Part shown: positions 45,799 through 54,888 of the stretch, one piece after another
Layout: the number at the start of each line of letters is the position of its first letter
How positions within the stretch are numbered: the first letter of the stretch is position 1
Source of the DNA: an uncultured Phascolarctobacterium sp.
GTDB lineage: Bacteria > Bacillota > Negativicutes > Acidaminococcales > Acidaminococcaceae
Assembly: GCA_949295115.1 (NCBI GenBank)
Contig: CASFJU010000010.1
Coordinates: 1-64,000, forward strand
DNA length: 64,000 nt
Direction of reading: 5' to 3'
The notes under the pieces: generated by a model
Seen by the model: only the letters and a program-made list of their open reading frames with translations
Databases searched by the model: none
Told to the model about the DNA's origin: nothing
Translations under genes and position numbers: made by a program

Positions 45799-46929
45799 TT
45801 ATTTCTTCTTTGCTGCGGCGTTGATGATTTCGACAATCAGGCGGGTGAGGTTGTAAAGGTCTTCTTCTTTCAAGCATTCTTCGGTGGTGTGGATTTTATC
45901 CATGCCAGTGCTGAGCGCCACGCAGGGCAGACCCATGCCGCACAGGTAGTTGCCGTCGGTGCAGCCGCCGCTTTTAAAGGTTTTAAACGGCAGGCCGAGT
46001 TTGGCTGCTGCTTCCTTAACAAATACAACGCCGGGGTCGCTTTCGCTAATGCTCATGGCAGGAGAGCCTTCTTCAACGGTAATATCGGCAGTACCGCCGC
46101 CTTTTGCAACGGTTTCTTTAATAAGCTGTACGGTACTGTCGATTAAGGTTTGCAGTTTGTCAGGGTTCAGGCAGCGCATGTCGATAACAAATTCTGCATT
46201 GGGCGCTACGATGTTGCTTGCAAGGCCGCCTTCAATTTTGCCGACGCTTAAGGTTGTTTCATCGTCAAGTCGTCCGTAAGCGGGCAGGGCGGTTAATGCC
46301 TGCGCAGCCAGCATAATGGCGTTGATGCCTTTTTCCGGTTCAACACCGGCGTGTGCTGCTTTGCCGGTAATTTTTACAAACACTTTAACAGAGCGAGGTG
46401 CTGCGTTGTTAACGTATCCGGGGGCAAGTCCTTCATCAAGGCAGTAGCCGATGTCAGCTTTAATCCACGAAGGGTCCATGTGCCTTACGCCGATGCTGCC
46501 GATTTCTTCGCCGATGGTAAAGCACAGCTGGATATCGCCGTGAGGCAGGTTGTTTTCCAAAATAACTTTTACGGCTTCCAAACTTGCGGCAATGCCGACT
46601 TTATCGTCGCCGCCGAGCGTAGTGGTGCCGTCGGAATACAAAACGCCGTCCTTGCGCACAACTTTGGTGCCGGTGGTGGGCGCAACGGAATCCATATGCG
46701 CTTCAAACATCAGCCCGGGCACTTTATAATCCACGTTGGCGGGGATGAATGCCCATACGTTGCCGGTGGTGCTGCCGCTTTTTACGCCGGCTTCGTCAAC
46801 TTCGGCCTTAATGCCGATTTCTGCAAGTTTTTTAATAATTAAATCAGCTTCTGCCTTTTCGTCCTTACTGGGGCAGGGCACGCTGACGAGTTCGATAAAT
46901 TTATCTAAAAGACGTTGTTTGTTAATCAT
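45799..46929 (-). CDS. M20 family peptidase, PepT-like
   Basis: A 376-residue zinc aminopeptidase of the PepT/M20B type. Metal and catalytic residues appear in order: FEAHMDSV (near 75), TTTLGGDDKVG (near 107), IGEEIGSIG (near 141), GLAPGYVNN region, and GGCTDGNYLCGMGLPCVALSTG (near 330) with HTTEE. It is shorter than E. coli PepT (about 408) and fits the PepT-like group in Firmicutes. It would release N-terminal residues from small peptides in the cytoplasm. GGAGG lies upstream of ATG 46929, and a TATAAT on the minus strand sits about 30 bases upstream. Confidence 0.9.
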   Translation of the reverse strand: MINKQRLLDKFIELVSVPCPSKDEKAEADLIIKKLAEIGIKAEVDEAGVKSGSTTGNVWAFIPANVDYKVPGLMFEAHMDSVAPTTGTKVVRKDGVLYSDGTTTLGGDDKVGIAASLEAVKVILENNLPHGDIQLCFTIGEEIGSIGVRHMDPSWIKADIGYCLDEGLAPGYVNNAAPRSVKVFVKITGKAAHAGVEPEKGINAIMLAAQALTALPAYGRLDDETTLSVGKIEGGLASNIVAPNAEFVIDMRCLNPDKLQTLIDSTVQLIKETVAKGGGTADITVEEGSPAMSISESDPGVVFVKEAAAKLGLPFKTFKSGGCTDGNYLCGMGLPCVALSTGMDKIHTTEECLKEEDLYNLTRLIVEIINAAAKKK

Positions 46930-47007
46930 AATATACCTCCAAAATAAACACTGCTTATATTATAGCACGTGCGTGTGATAAAATAAAAACTTTTCGTTTA
47001 AAAGGTA

Positions 47008-47035
47008 TTGGCTTCTGATAAAAATGTGGTACAAT
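47008..47035 (+). promoter_or_regulatory. Probable promoter of yhdT-panF
   Basis: TTGGCT (47008-47013) and TACAAT (47030-47035) are 16 bases apart. A 60-base leader follows, partly self-complementary (GGCG...CGCC at 47060-47086), before the yhdT RBS AAGGAG. Confidence 0.5.
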
Positions 47036-47100
47036 ATGGAGAGGCTAATGCCTAATAAACGGCGCAGCAACATTTGTGGTGACGCCAGAAGGAGCGTATT

Positions 47101-47352
47101 ATGAAACGCAGTGAAAAATTTGTTCAGGCTAACCGTGAAGCCAAGGCTACATGGATAGCGCTCGCCCTCGTGATTTTGTTTTGGTATGCAGCAGGCTTCG
47201 GGCTGGAAAATTCGACGCTTGAATTTTTCCACACGCCGATATGGGTTCTGGGCGGCTGCATAGGTACCTGGTTATTTTCCATTTTGGTGTGCTGGGTGCT
47301 GATTAAGTTTGTCTTTATGGACTTTGATTTAGAGGACGGGGAGGACAAATAA
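47101..47352 (+). CDS. yhdT: YhdT family membrane protein
   Basis: An 83-residue protein with two membrane helices (about 18-36 and 50-72) and the family segment LENSTLEFFHTPIWVLGGCIGTWLFS. YhdT-type proteins nearly always precede the pantothenate symporter PanF, as here, and are thought to assist it; the biochemical role is unproven. panF starts two bases after its stop. Confidence 0.9.
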   Translation: MKRSEKFVQANREAKATWIALALVILFWYAAGFGLENSTLEFFHTPIWVLGGCIGTWLFSILVCWVLIKFVFMDFDLEDGEDK

Positions 47353-47353
47353 A

Positions 47354-48876
47354 ATGGGCAACTGGGTTAATTTACTTCCTGTTTTTTGTTTTTTGATGTT
47401 TATGCTGGGTGTAAGCTTCTACATTCAGTATGCTTCGCGTAAGGAACGCAGCACTAACTTTGCGCGTGATTATTTTATCGGCGGCTACAGCCTTGGCGGG
47501 TTTGTGCTGGCCATGACGACGGTAGCTACTTACAGCTCGGTTAGTACCTTTGTCGGAGGGCCGGGCATGGCGTGGCTGGTTGGCTACGGCTGGTTGTACA
47601 TGGCGATTGTGCAGGTCGTTGTTGTATTTTTGGTGCTGGGCGTGTTCGGCAAAAAAATCTCGATGATTTCGCGCAAAATTAACGCCATTACCGTTATCGA
47701 CGTTATCCGCAACCGCTATCAGTCGGATTTTCTGGCTAACATGTCGGCGCTGTTCATCGTGCTGTTTTTCTGCGGTACAATGGTGGCGCAATTTGTCGGC
47801 GCGGCCAAGCTGTTTGAAGCTGTTACCGGTTTTTCGTACCTTACGGGATTAACGCTGTTCGGTTTAATTGTTGTGTTTTACACCACGGTCGGCGGTTTTA
47901 AGGGCGTCGCCGTGACGGACGCTATTTGCGCTATCGCGATGCTGGTCGGCCTTGGCATTTTGTTTACGTCCATGCTCAACGCGGGCGGCGGCTACGATAA
48001 TATTATGGAGTATATCAGCACCAACCATCACGATATGCTGGAACCGTTATCGCAGGGCAAAATGCCGGTATCGCTGTACATCAGCCAGTGGCTGCTGGTT
48101 GGTATTTGTACGCTGGCGCTGCCGCAGTCCGTTGTGCGCGGCATCAGCTTTAAGGATACCAAAGCACTCCACAAGGCAATGCTTATCGGTACTATTACTA
48201 TCGGCGCTATGACGCTTGTCGCAACGTGGATTGGCGTCCTTTCCAAGGGCATTTTGATGGAAGATTTAGCCGCTTACGGCAACAGCGTGGATAACATTAC
48301 CCCGCTGACGATTGTTAAAACCATGGGTCCGCTGTGGGCTGGCATTACCATTATCGGACCTATTGCGGCGACGGTATCGACAGTTTCTTCGCTGCTGCTG
48401 TCGTCCTCGTCCTCCATTATCAAGGACGTGTACATGCGCGAAATGGAAAAACGCAACGTAGAAGTAAGCAACGACAAAATCACGTAGAAGTAAGCAACGA
48501 CAAAATCAAAAACCTCAGCATGCTGGCAACGGTTGTGCTTGGTTTAATTGTTTACGTTGTTGCTATCGCACCGCCAAGCGTAATCTGGCAAATTAATATG
48601 TTCGCCTTCGGTGGATTGGAAACAGCGTTCTTCTGGGTTCTGCTGTTCGGCTTGTTCTGGCCTAAGGCCAACCGCACCGGCGCGATTATGGCTATGCTGG
48701 GCGGCGTAGTTTGCTATTGCGCGTGCATGGCACTGAAAATTAAAGTGCTTGATTTGCACCAGATTGTTATCGGCATCGGCGTATCGCTGGTACTGTTTCT
48801 TATTGGCACGTACATGGGCAAAGGCACTGATGAAAAAGTGCTGCGTGTCTTCTTCCCGGAAAGATACCCTGATTGA
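47354..48876 (+). pseudogene. panF: Sodium/pantothenate symporter PanF, disrupted by a 26-bp tandem duplication
   Basis: PanF imports pantothenate with sodium and belongs to the SSS family. The first frame (47354-48487) encodes residues 1-376 with SSS features (YFIGGYSLGGFVLAMTTVATYSSVSTF). A 26-bp sequence occurs twice in a row (48456-48481 and 48482-48507), shifts the frame and makes TAG at 48485. The remaining transmembrane part (KNLSMLATVVLGLIVYVVAIA ... PERYPD) continues in another frame to 48876. Removing one copy restores a normal 498-residue protein. Confidence 0.88.
48456..48507 (+). repeat. Perfect 26-bp tandem duplication inside panF
   Basis: Two identical head-to-tail copies, 48456-48481 and 48482-48507, each beginning ACGTAGAAGTAAG and ending GACAAAATC. 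The unit length is not a multiple of three, so it breaks the reading frame. Such duplications arise and revert by slippage. Confidence 0.97.
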
Positions 48877-48912
48877 CAAGCAGTGCGTTATACGTTAAAA
48901 TAACAATGCTCT

Positions 48913-48989
48913 GGAACTATAGCTCAGTTGGTTAGAGTGCTTCGTTGACATCGAAGAGGTCACTGGTTCGAGTCCAGTTAGTTCCACCA
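48913..48989 (+). tRNA. tRNA-Val (anticodon GAC)
   Basis: A 77-base cloverleaf: acceptor GGAACTA/TAGTTCC, D arm with AGCTCAGTTGGTTAGAGT, anticodon stem CTTCG/CGAAG with loop TTGACAT (GAC), T arm ACTGGTTCGAGTCCAGT, and encoded CCA. It reads GUC and GUU valine codons. Confidence 0.96.
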
Positions 48990-49000
48990 GATAAAAATTT

Positions 49001-49030
49001 AAGGCTGTCTGCATTAGCAGGCAGCCTTTT
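49001..49030. terminator. Terminator between tRNA-Val and nadE
   Basis: AAGGCTGTCTGC pairs with GCAGGCAGCCTT over a four-base loop (one G-T pair) and is followed by TTTTGTG. It can also serve the convergent nadE gene. Confidence 0.85.
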
Positions 49031-49043
49031 GTGTGTTTAAATC

Positions 49044-50945
49044 TTATTTTTTCAGCAATTCATTTTTAAGTTTGTAATACTCACGTGAGAAGTAGGGTGT
49101 AAGTTGTGCTTCGCGGTGGTCGTAGCCGTATGCGCGGCGGGAGATGCTGACAATCGGCGGCGCCTGTATGCGTTTGGCAACGGCAAGGCCGCAGAAAAGT
49201 TTCCACCAGCGTTCAAGGTCGGCGATAAATGCCGCAGCGTCTTTAAAAGTTTCATCAATAAGCTGCTGCGGGCAATCTAAATGCTCTGCCAGCGTGGCTT
49301 CGCTGTACCAGCGCAAAATATCGGCTGGCGAGGTTTTGTGCCAGCTTTCAACAAACAGCGCAAACAGTTTATCGTGGTACGGGTAAACAAGCGGGTCGCC
49401 GCCGTTGCCGACAGTTTGCTCAGGAGAGAGTTCCGCGCTGGGGCGCATGGCAAAAATTTCTTCCGGTATTACGAGGTTTGTAAAAACTTTATCGTTTAAA
49501 TAACGGCCAAGCGCGTAAACGTCGTGTTTCCACAAATCGCCGATGGGGGCAACAGCGCCGCAGATATCGCCGTAAAAAGTTGCGTAGCCCACGGTGATTT
49601 CCGTTTTGTTGCTGTTGCAGCTGAACGCGCCGCCAAAAGCTGCGGCAACGCCCGCTAAAATGCGTGCGCCGCGGTCGCGTGCCTGTATGTTTTCCATTAC
49701 GTAGGGGCTGACGCTTAAATTAAACTGTGTACCGCTGTTATAAGCAGTTACCAGTGTTTGCGTAAGCTGGTTAAAGGTGTTTTCCACGCTTTCTGTAATC
49801 GGCACAACCATGTAATTTGTTTTAAGTGCCTGCGCGGTTTTCAGCGCCATGTCTTTGGTTAAATCGGCGTTGTAGCGCCCGGGCATGTTAACCAAAAGCA
49901 CGTTCTGCGGCCCTAAAATATCGGCGTACAGTGCTGCGGTAACGGCAGAATCAATGCCGCCGGAAAGCCCGACCACCATTTTGGTAATGCCAAGCTGCTG
50001 CAAAAATTTTTGCGTGCCGTAACGCACTGATTTATAAATTGCCGCCGTTCTGTCCGCCGTTTCCGCAAGGGCAGGGGCGGCGTTTATTTTTTTGGCTTCG
50101 CAATCAAAATCAAAGTATAAAACAGTTTCGGCGTAGGCTTCCGCTTCGGCGGATAAAGTTCCGTCGCTGTTATAAACGCAGCTGCAGCCGTCGTAAGTAA
50201 AAATGTTTTTGCCGTTGTTCTGGATGCCGGTGTTATTGCAGTAAACCAGCGGCAGTTTTGCTTCTTTAGCCTGCGCACCAAAAAGGCGGTGGCGTTTGGC
50301 GTCTTTATTTAAAGTGAACGGAGAGCAGGAGATGTTACATAAAATATCCGCGCCGCCGTGCGCCAGTGCCTGCGGTACGTTAAAGTGGTAATTATCGGTC
50401 CAGCCGTCCTCGCACAGCATAACGCCCAGCTTAACGGTTTGCCCTTGGATATTGATTTCGACAGGGGCGGTTAAAGCGTCCGGCGTTGTGCCGAGTTCTG
50501 CCGCTAATTGCGCCAGACTGTAAAAATAACGGCTGTCATCAAATTCGCGGTAGTTGGGCAGCGAATGTTTAACGATAAAATTATACGGAAGTTTGCCGTT
50601 GCCCAAAGATTTGCCGTGGTACGCGATAAATGCGGCGTTGTATTTGCGCACGCGCCCGTCCTCGTTGACTTTGGTTTTATCAAGCGCGATGTTGCCGAAT
50701 ACAACGCAAAGGTCATTATCCGCCGTGGCGTTTATAATGTCCTGCCCGCAGGCTTCGCAGTCTTCGATGAAAGCGGTCTGCTCCCACAGGTCGCCGATTA
50801 AATAGCCGGGCACGGAACATTCGGGCAAAAATAAAATATCAGCACCGTTTGCCGCAGTTTCGTCTATCAATTTTAAAATTTTTTCTGTGTTAAGGTCAGG
50901 GCGTCCGGCGGTAATTTCCGGCTGGGCGCAGGCAATTTTTAACAA
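49044..50945 (-). CDS. nadE: Glutamine-dependent NAD+ synthetase
   Basis: The 633-residue enzyme amidates deamido-NAD to NAD using glutamine and ATP. The N-terminal nitrilase-like glutaminase domain (1-270) has FLPECSVPGYLIGDL, the NGKLPYNFIVKHSLPNYREFDDSRYF lysine region and the MLCEDGW cysteine motif. The C-terminal synthetase domain has VGLSGGIDSAVTAAL (near 325). The fused form frees the cell from needing ammonia. It is convergent with the tRNA and divergent from ybaK, with TATAAT on the minus strand at 50991-50986. Confidence 0.95.
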   Translation of the reverse strand: MLKIACAQPEITAGRPDLNTEKILKLIDETAANGADILFLPECSVPGYLIGDLWEQTAFIEDCEACGQDIINATADNDLCVVFGNIALDKTKVNEDGRVRKYNAAFIAYHGKSLGNGKLPYNFIVKHSLPNYREFDDSRYFYSLAQLAAELGTTPDALTAPVEINIQGQTVKLGVMLCEDGWTDNYHFNVPQALAHGGADILCNISCSPFTLNKDAKRHRLFGAQAKEAKLPLVYCNNTGIQNNGKNIFTYDGCSCVYNSDGTLSAEAEAYAETVLYFDFDCEAKKINAAPALAETADRTAAIYKSVRYGTQKFLQQLGITKMVVGLSGGIDSAVTAALYADILGPQNVLLVNMPGRYNADLTKDMALKTAQALKTNYMVVPITESVENTFNQLTQTLVTAYNSGTQFNLSVSPYVMENIQARDRGARILAGVAAAFGGAFSCNSNKTEITVGYATFYGDICGAVAPIGDLWKHDVYALGRYLNDKVFTNLVIPEEIFAMRPSAELSPEQTVGNGGDPLVYPYHDKLFALFVESWHKTSPADILRWYSEATLAEHLDCPQQLIDETFKDAAAFIADLERWWKLFCGLAVAKRIQAPPIVSISRRAYGYDHREAQLTPYFSREYYKLKNELLKK

Positions 50946-51035
50946 TTTGCATCTCTCCGGTTTGCGTTTATAGGTTTATGATGTTATTATAACAAATAAA
51001 GGCACTTAATACCATAACTAACGGAGGCGATAAGC

Positions 51036-51518
51036 ATGGCAAAGCAGAAAAAAACCAATGCTGCGCGCATTCTGGATGAGAAAAAGATTGAATATAAGCT
51101 TATCGAATATAAAGTTGACGAAGAACATCTTGACGCCGTACATGTTGCGGCAGAAGTAGGGCTGCCCGCTGCACAGGTGTTTAAAACGCTGGTGGTGCGC
51201 GGCGATAAAACCGGCCCGGTGTTTGCAGTTATCCCCGGTGACGGGGAGCTTGACTTAAAGGCGCTGGCCAAAGTAAGCGGCAACAAAAGGGCAGAACTTG
51301 TGCATTTAAAAGAAGTGCTGCCGCTGACGGGTTATATCCGCGGGGGCTGCTCGCCATTGGGAGCGAAGAAAAATTACCCGGTTTACCTTGACGAAACCTG
51401 CATTTTGTGGGAGCAGATAGCAATCAGTGCCGGGCAGCGCGGCTTGCAGATTTTTTTGAAGCCGGACGATTTGGTGGCGGCAACAGGTGCAGCCGTGGTA
51501 AACATTATTTACGCTTAA
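51036..51518 (+). CDS. ybaK: Cys-tRNA(Pro) deacylase YbaK/EbsC
   Basis: A 160-residue editing protein that hydrolyses Cys-tRNA-Pro formed by mistake by ProRS. The YbaK motifs VFKTLVVRGDKTGPVFAVIPGDGELDLKALAK and TGYIRGGCSPLGAKKNYPVYLDE are clear, including the key Lys near residue 51. This fits with the bacterial-type ProRS at 8.4 kb, whose own editing domain removes Ala but not Cys. RBS ACGGAGGC. Confidence 0.93.
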   Translation: MAKQKKTNAARILDEKKIEYKLIEYKVDEEHLDAVHVAAEVGLPAAQVFKTLVVRGDKTGPVFAVIPGDGELDLKALAKVSGNKRAELVHLKEVLPLTGYIRGGCSPLGAKKNYPVYLDETCILWEQIAISAGQRGLQIFLKPDDLVAATGAAVVNIIYA

Positions 51519-51530
51519 GCGTTTAAATAC

Positions 51531-51559
51531 TTGCCCAAAGTACATAAATATGCTATTAT
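51531..51559 (+). promoter_or_regulatory. Probable promoter of thrC
   Basis: TTGCCC (51531-51536) and TATTAT (51554-51559) are 17 bases apart, placing the start about 25 bases ahead of the thrC start codon. Confidence 0.6.
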
Positions 51560-51590
51560 GGCAGCATGGAAAGATGAAAGGATGGCTTTT

Positions 51591-53075
51591 ATGTTATTTT
51601 TAAGTACACGCGGCAAGGCCGACCTTTGCTGCAGTGCCCACGCAATTACGCGCGGCATGGCAGGCGACGGCGGGCTTTTTGTGCCTCAAAAATTTGTAGC
51701 GCTTTCCCTTGACGAAATTATCGCACTGCATAATTTAAGCTATCAGGAACGCGCCGTAAAAATTCTTTCGTTGTTTTTAACTGATTATACCGAAGATGAA
51801 TTAAAAGACGCGGCGGACAAGGCTTACGCGGAAGCAAAATTCGGCAAAGAGCCTGCGCCGGTGCATAAAGTAAACGACAACACCGACACGCTGGAGCTGT
51901 GGCATGGGCCGACATCGGCGTTTAAGGACATGGCTTTGCAGATTTTGCCGCAGCTTTTGACAAAAGCGATTGCCAAAACCGGCGAGCAGCATAAAATTGT
52001 TATTTTAACCGCTACCAGCGGCGATACCGGCAAGGCTGCGCTGGAAGGTTTTGCCGATGTTGACGGCACGGAAATTATCGTGTTCTACCCGGAAAGCGGC
52101 GTCAGCGATATCCAGAAGCAGCAGATGGTAACGCAGCAGGGCAAAAACGTGCATGTGTTTGCCGTTGAAGGCAATTTTGACGATGCCCAGACCGGCGTTA
52201 AACGCATTTTTGCCGATGAAGAATTAAAAGAAGAACTGGCTGCGCAGGGCTGCGTGTTCAGCTCTGCCAACTCCATCAACTGGGGCCGCCTTGTGCCGCA
52301 GATTGTATATTATTTCAGCGCGTACAGCGACGCCGTTGCCGCAGGGCGCATCAACGCGGGCGAAGAAATTAACTTTGCCGTGCCGACCGGCAATTTCGGC
52401 GATATCCTTGCTGGCTATTATGCCAAACAGATGGGCCTGCCGGTGCATAAATTCATCTGCGCCAGCAACAGCAATAATGTTCTGAGCGATTTTATCAACA
52501 CCGGTGTTTATGATAAGCGCCGCGAATTTAAAAAGACGATTTCGCCGTCGATGGATATTCTGGTATCCAGCAATCTGGAGCGCCTTTTATACAGCGTAAC
52601 GGAAGAAGACGCGGAGAAGGTTACCGAATGGATGCAGCAGCTTAACACTGAAGGCGTATACAACGTGGGCGAAAAATTCCACAAAAAAATTACGCATGAC
52701 TTTTTCGGCGCGTGGGTGGATGAACAGGAAACGATGGAAACCATCCGCCGCGTATACAACGATTACAGCTATTTGCTTGACCCGCACACCGCCGTTGCAT
52801 GGCGCGCGTGCGAAAAATACCGCCTCGTATCTTCGGACGACAGGTATGCGGTAGTGGTATCCACCGCCAGCCCGTATAAGTTCAGCGCCGATGTTTACGC
52901 AGCCTTAAAGGGCGAAGAAGAAGGGCTGAAACCGTTTGACGCTTTGCATAAGCTGCATGAGCTGACGGATGTACCTGTGCCCGCTAAAATGCTTCAGATT
53001 GAAACTATGCCCGTTTTGCATAAAGAAGTTATCGCCACGGAAAAAATGGCAGAAGCGGTTAAAAACAGCATTTAA
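51591..53075 (+). CDS. thrC: Threonine synthase
   Basis: A PLP enzyme that converts O-phosphohomoserine to threonine. The 494-residue protein begins FLSTRGKADLCCSAHAITRGMAGDGGLFVP, has the PLP lysine in LWHGPTSAFKDMALQILP (near 110), and phosphate-binding TATSGDTGKAALEGF and VPTGNFGDILAGYYAKQMG. It is the long, single-gene type related to yeast Thr4. ATG 51591 fits the AAAGGA at 51577-51582 better than ATG 51582. No other threonine genes are near. Confidence 0.95.
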   Translation: MLFLSTRGKADLCCSAHAITRGMAGDGGLFVPQKFVALSLDEIIALHNLSYQERAVKILSLFLTDYTEDELKDAADKAYAEAKFGKEPAPVHKVNDNTDTLELWHGPTSAFKDMALQILPQLLTKAIAKTGEQHKIVILTATSGDTGKAALEGFADVDGTEIIVFYPESGVSDIQKQQMVTQQGKNVHVFAVEGNFDDAQTGVKRIFADEELKEELAAQGCVFSSANSINWGRLVPQIVYYFSAYSDAVAAGRINAGEEINFAVPTGNFGDILAGYYAKQMGLPVHKFICASNSNNVLSDFINTGVYDKRREFKKTISPSMDILVSSNLERLLYSVTEEDAEKVTEWMQQLNTEGVYNVGEKFHKKITHDFFGAWVDEQETMETIRRVYNDYSYLLDPHTAVAWRACEKYRLVSSDDRYAVVVSTASPYKFSADVYAALKGEEEGLKPFDALHKLHELTDVPVPAKMLQIETMPVLHKEVIATEKMAEAVKNSI

Positions 53076-53080
53076 TTTAT

Positions 53081-53118
53081 AATGGCATTGCCTTTGCGGG
53101 CGTGCCATTTTATTTTTA
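53081..53118 (+). terminator. Terminator after thrC
   Basis: AATGGCA (53081-53087) pairs with TGCCATT (53103-53109) around a 15-base G+C-rich loop, and the stem runs into a T-rich tail. Confidence 0.75.
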
Positions 53119-53161
53119 TACAGGTTTTAAAAGCTGCGGCGTGGTATTTAACTTGCAGTTA

Positions 53162-53170
53162 TGTTATAAT
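53162..53170 (+). promoter_or_regulatory. Extended -10 promoter of the asp23-amaP group
   Basis: TGTTATAAT gives a perfect TATAAT (53165-53170) with the upstream TG of an extended -10. The -35 region (TGGTAT, 53142-53147) is poor. The start codon of the Asp23 gene is 58 bases downstream. Confidence 0.5.
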
Positions 53171-53227
53171 ATAAAAGATAGTAAACTGTAAGCAAAAAGA
53201 TACTTTTACGGTATTGGAGGCTATGCA

Positions 53228-53671
53228 ATGGCTGATAAAGAAATTTTAGCAGCAAACGAACAGGCAAACGAAGCCGTTGCCAACGGTGCGCCGCAGGAAG
53301 AAATAGGCGACGTACAGATTGCCGACGAGGTGCTGAGCATTGTGGCAAGCCTTGCCGCGCAGGAGGTTGAAGGCGTTGCCGGTATGAACGGGAACTTTGC
53401 CGACGGGCTGAGCGAATTTTTGGGCAGCAAAAACGTGTCCAAAGGCGTGCGCATAACGGTGGAAGGGCATGTGGTAAGCGCCGAAGTTTTTGTAAACATC
53501 GAATACGGCGGCTGCATACCGGAAATTGCGCTTGAAATACAGGAAAAAGTGCGCGAGGCCATTGAAAATATGACCGGCTATGAAGTAAAAATCGTGGACG
53601 TGCATGTGCAGGGCGTACAGCGCCGCCGCAAAACCGAGCTTGAACAAAGCCTGGAAGCGGAAAATAATTAA
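53228..53671 (+). CDS. Asp23/Gls24 family envelope stress protein
   Basis: A 147-residue protein of the Asp23/Gls24 (DUF322) family. The core (about 30-130) has IADEVLSIVASLAAQEVEGVAGM, RITVEGHVVSAEVFVNIEYG and a final VDVHVQGV strand. In Staphylococcus, Asp23 is an abundant membrane-associated protein held by AmaP and linked to cell-wall stress. The two next genes encode AmaP and a DUF2273 protein, the same arrangement as there. GGAGG precedes the ATG. Confidence 0.92.
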   Translation: MADKEILAANEQANEAVANGAPQEEIGDVQIADEVLSIVASLAAQEVEGVAGMNGNFADGLSEFLGSKNVSKGVRITVEGHVVSAEVFVNIEYGGCIPEIALEIQEKVREAIENMTGYEVKIVDVHVQGVQRRRKTELEQSLEAENN

Positions 53672-53694
53672 GGCTCATCGGGAGGGAATAAGCA

Positions 53695-54213
53695 ATGGGA
53701 ATACCTGACAGAATTATCCTGACTTTATATACATTTTTGATGGCGGTAGTAGCCGTGCTGGTTGTGCTGTGCAGCCTCGGCATTATCTCGCAGGCGGCAA
53801 TCAACCAGTTTCTGGCAACAATCCCCGGCAACTGGGAATATGCCGTGGGCGGCATTATTATCCTGCTTGTAAGCCTGCGCCTTTTAATTGCCGGTATCGG
53901 CGCGACTGGCATCAGCTCGCTGATTTTAAAAACCAGCGACGCCGGTAAAATTTTTGTCGGCAAAAACGCCATTGAAGATTATATTTCTGAAATCGCGCAG
54001 GAGGTTTACGGCGTTTACAATGTTAAATGTGAAACCAAGCTGGACGACGAAAACATCAGCGTGCGTATCAATGCTTCCATCGAACCCGGTATAAATATTC
54101 CTGAAACGACGGAAGAAATTAAATACAATGTGCGCGATACCATCAAAAAGGTATTGGGCATGGAAATTAAAGACATTGAGCTGTTCTTTAAACAGATTAA
54201 GGCCAAAAATTAG
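53695..54213 (+). CDS. amaP: Alkaline shock response membrane anchor protein AmaP
   Basis: A 172-residue protein with two N-terminal membrane helices (about 7-28 and 47-72) and a C-terminal Asp23-like domain (about 80-170, ending VLGMEIKDIELFFKQI). AmaP anchors Asp23 at the membrane in Staphylococcus. It begins 23 bases after the Asp23-family gene with its own RBS (GGGAGGGA). Confidence 0.88.
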   Translation: MGIPDRIILTLYTFLMAVVAVLVVLCSLGIISQAAINQFLATIPGNWEYAVGGIIILLVSLRLLIAGIGATGISSLILKTSDAGKIFVGKNAIEDYISEIAQEVYGVYNVKCETKLDDENISVRINASIEPGINIPETTEEIKYNVRDTIKKVLGMEIKDIELFFKQIKAKN

Positions 54214-54229
54214 GAAGGGGGCATGAGCG

Positions 54230-54457
54230 ATGTGGAATGAAATTCTCAGCGATTTGTGGAGAGTATATCGCGGCCGCCTTTTAGGGTCTGTCTTCGGGCT
54301 GTTTATAGGGGCCATGTTTTTAATTTTGGGATTTTTGCAGACGATATTTTTACTGATTTGTATTTCGGCGGGCTTCTTTATCGGCAACAAGCTTGATAAA
54401 AAAGAGGACCTGCTTGAATGGCTGGACAGGCTGCTGCCGCCCGGCTACCATAAATAA
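54230..54457 (+). CDS. DUF2273 small membrane protein
   Basis: A 75-residue protein with a Gly-rich membrane hairpin (GRLLGSVFGLFIGAMFLILG and FLLICISAGFFIGNKLDKKED), the DUF2273 pattern. Such proteins occur with Asp23 and AmaP genes in many Firmicutes. Function unknown. AGGAAGGGGG precedes the ATG; nusB follows after 20 bases. Confidence 0.85.
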   Translation: MWNEILSDLWRVYRGRLLGSVFGLFIGAMFLILGFLQTIFLLICISAGFFIGNKLDKKEDLLEWLDRLLPPGYHK

Positions 54458-54477
54458 CTAATTTAGCGAGGTTGAAC

Positions 54478-54888
54478 ATGATTCGCAGAACAGCAAGAGA
54501 ACTGGTTGTACAAAGTTTATTTCAGATAGATTTTTCCGGCTGCGGCGCAGAAGACGCTTTAACCGCTGCCGTTGAAGAACAGAACACCAAAGACGCAGTT
54601 AAAGCGCAGAGCTATGCGCAAAAAGCAGTTAACGGCATTTTATCCGCGCTGGCGGATATCGACGCCAAAATCAAAGAATATTCCATTGACTGGGATTTGG
54701 AGCGTATGCCCGGCGTTGACCGCAACATTCTGCGCCTGGCGGTTTACGAAATTTATTACGCGGAAGAAAAAATCCCTGCCGGTATAGCTATTAACGAGGC
54801 TGTGGAAATTGCCAAAATTTACGGCTCTGAAGACAGCCCGCGTTTTATTAACGGGCTGCTCGGCAAAATGGTCAGGAACGATGAGTGA
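54478..54888 (+). CDS. nusB: Transcription antitermination factor NusB
   Basis: A 136-residue all-helical protein that joins NusE (S10) in antitermination on rRNA operons. It starts MIRRTARELVVQSLFQIDF and has DWDLERMPGVDRNILRLAVYEI and IPAGIAINEAVEIAKIYGSEDSPRFINGLLGK. ATG 54478 is preferred to the TTG at 54472 because AGCGAGG lies about seven bases upstream. The 3' end overlaps the TsaD-like gene. Confidence 0.95.
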   Translation: MIRRTARELVVQSLFQIDFSGCGAEDALTAAVEEQNTKDAVKAQSYAQKAVNGILSALADIDAKIKEYSIDWDLERMPGVDRNILRLAVYEIYYAEEKIPAGIAINEAVEIAKIYGSEDSPRFINGLLGKMVRNDE

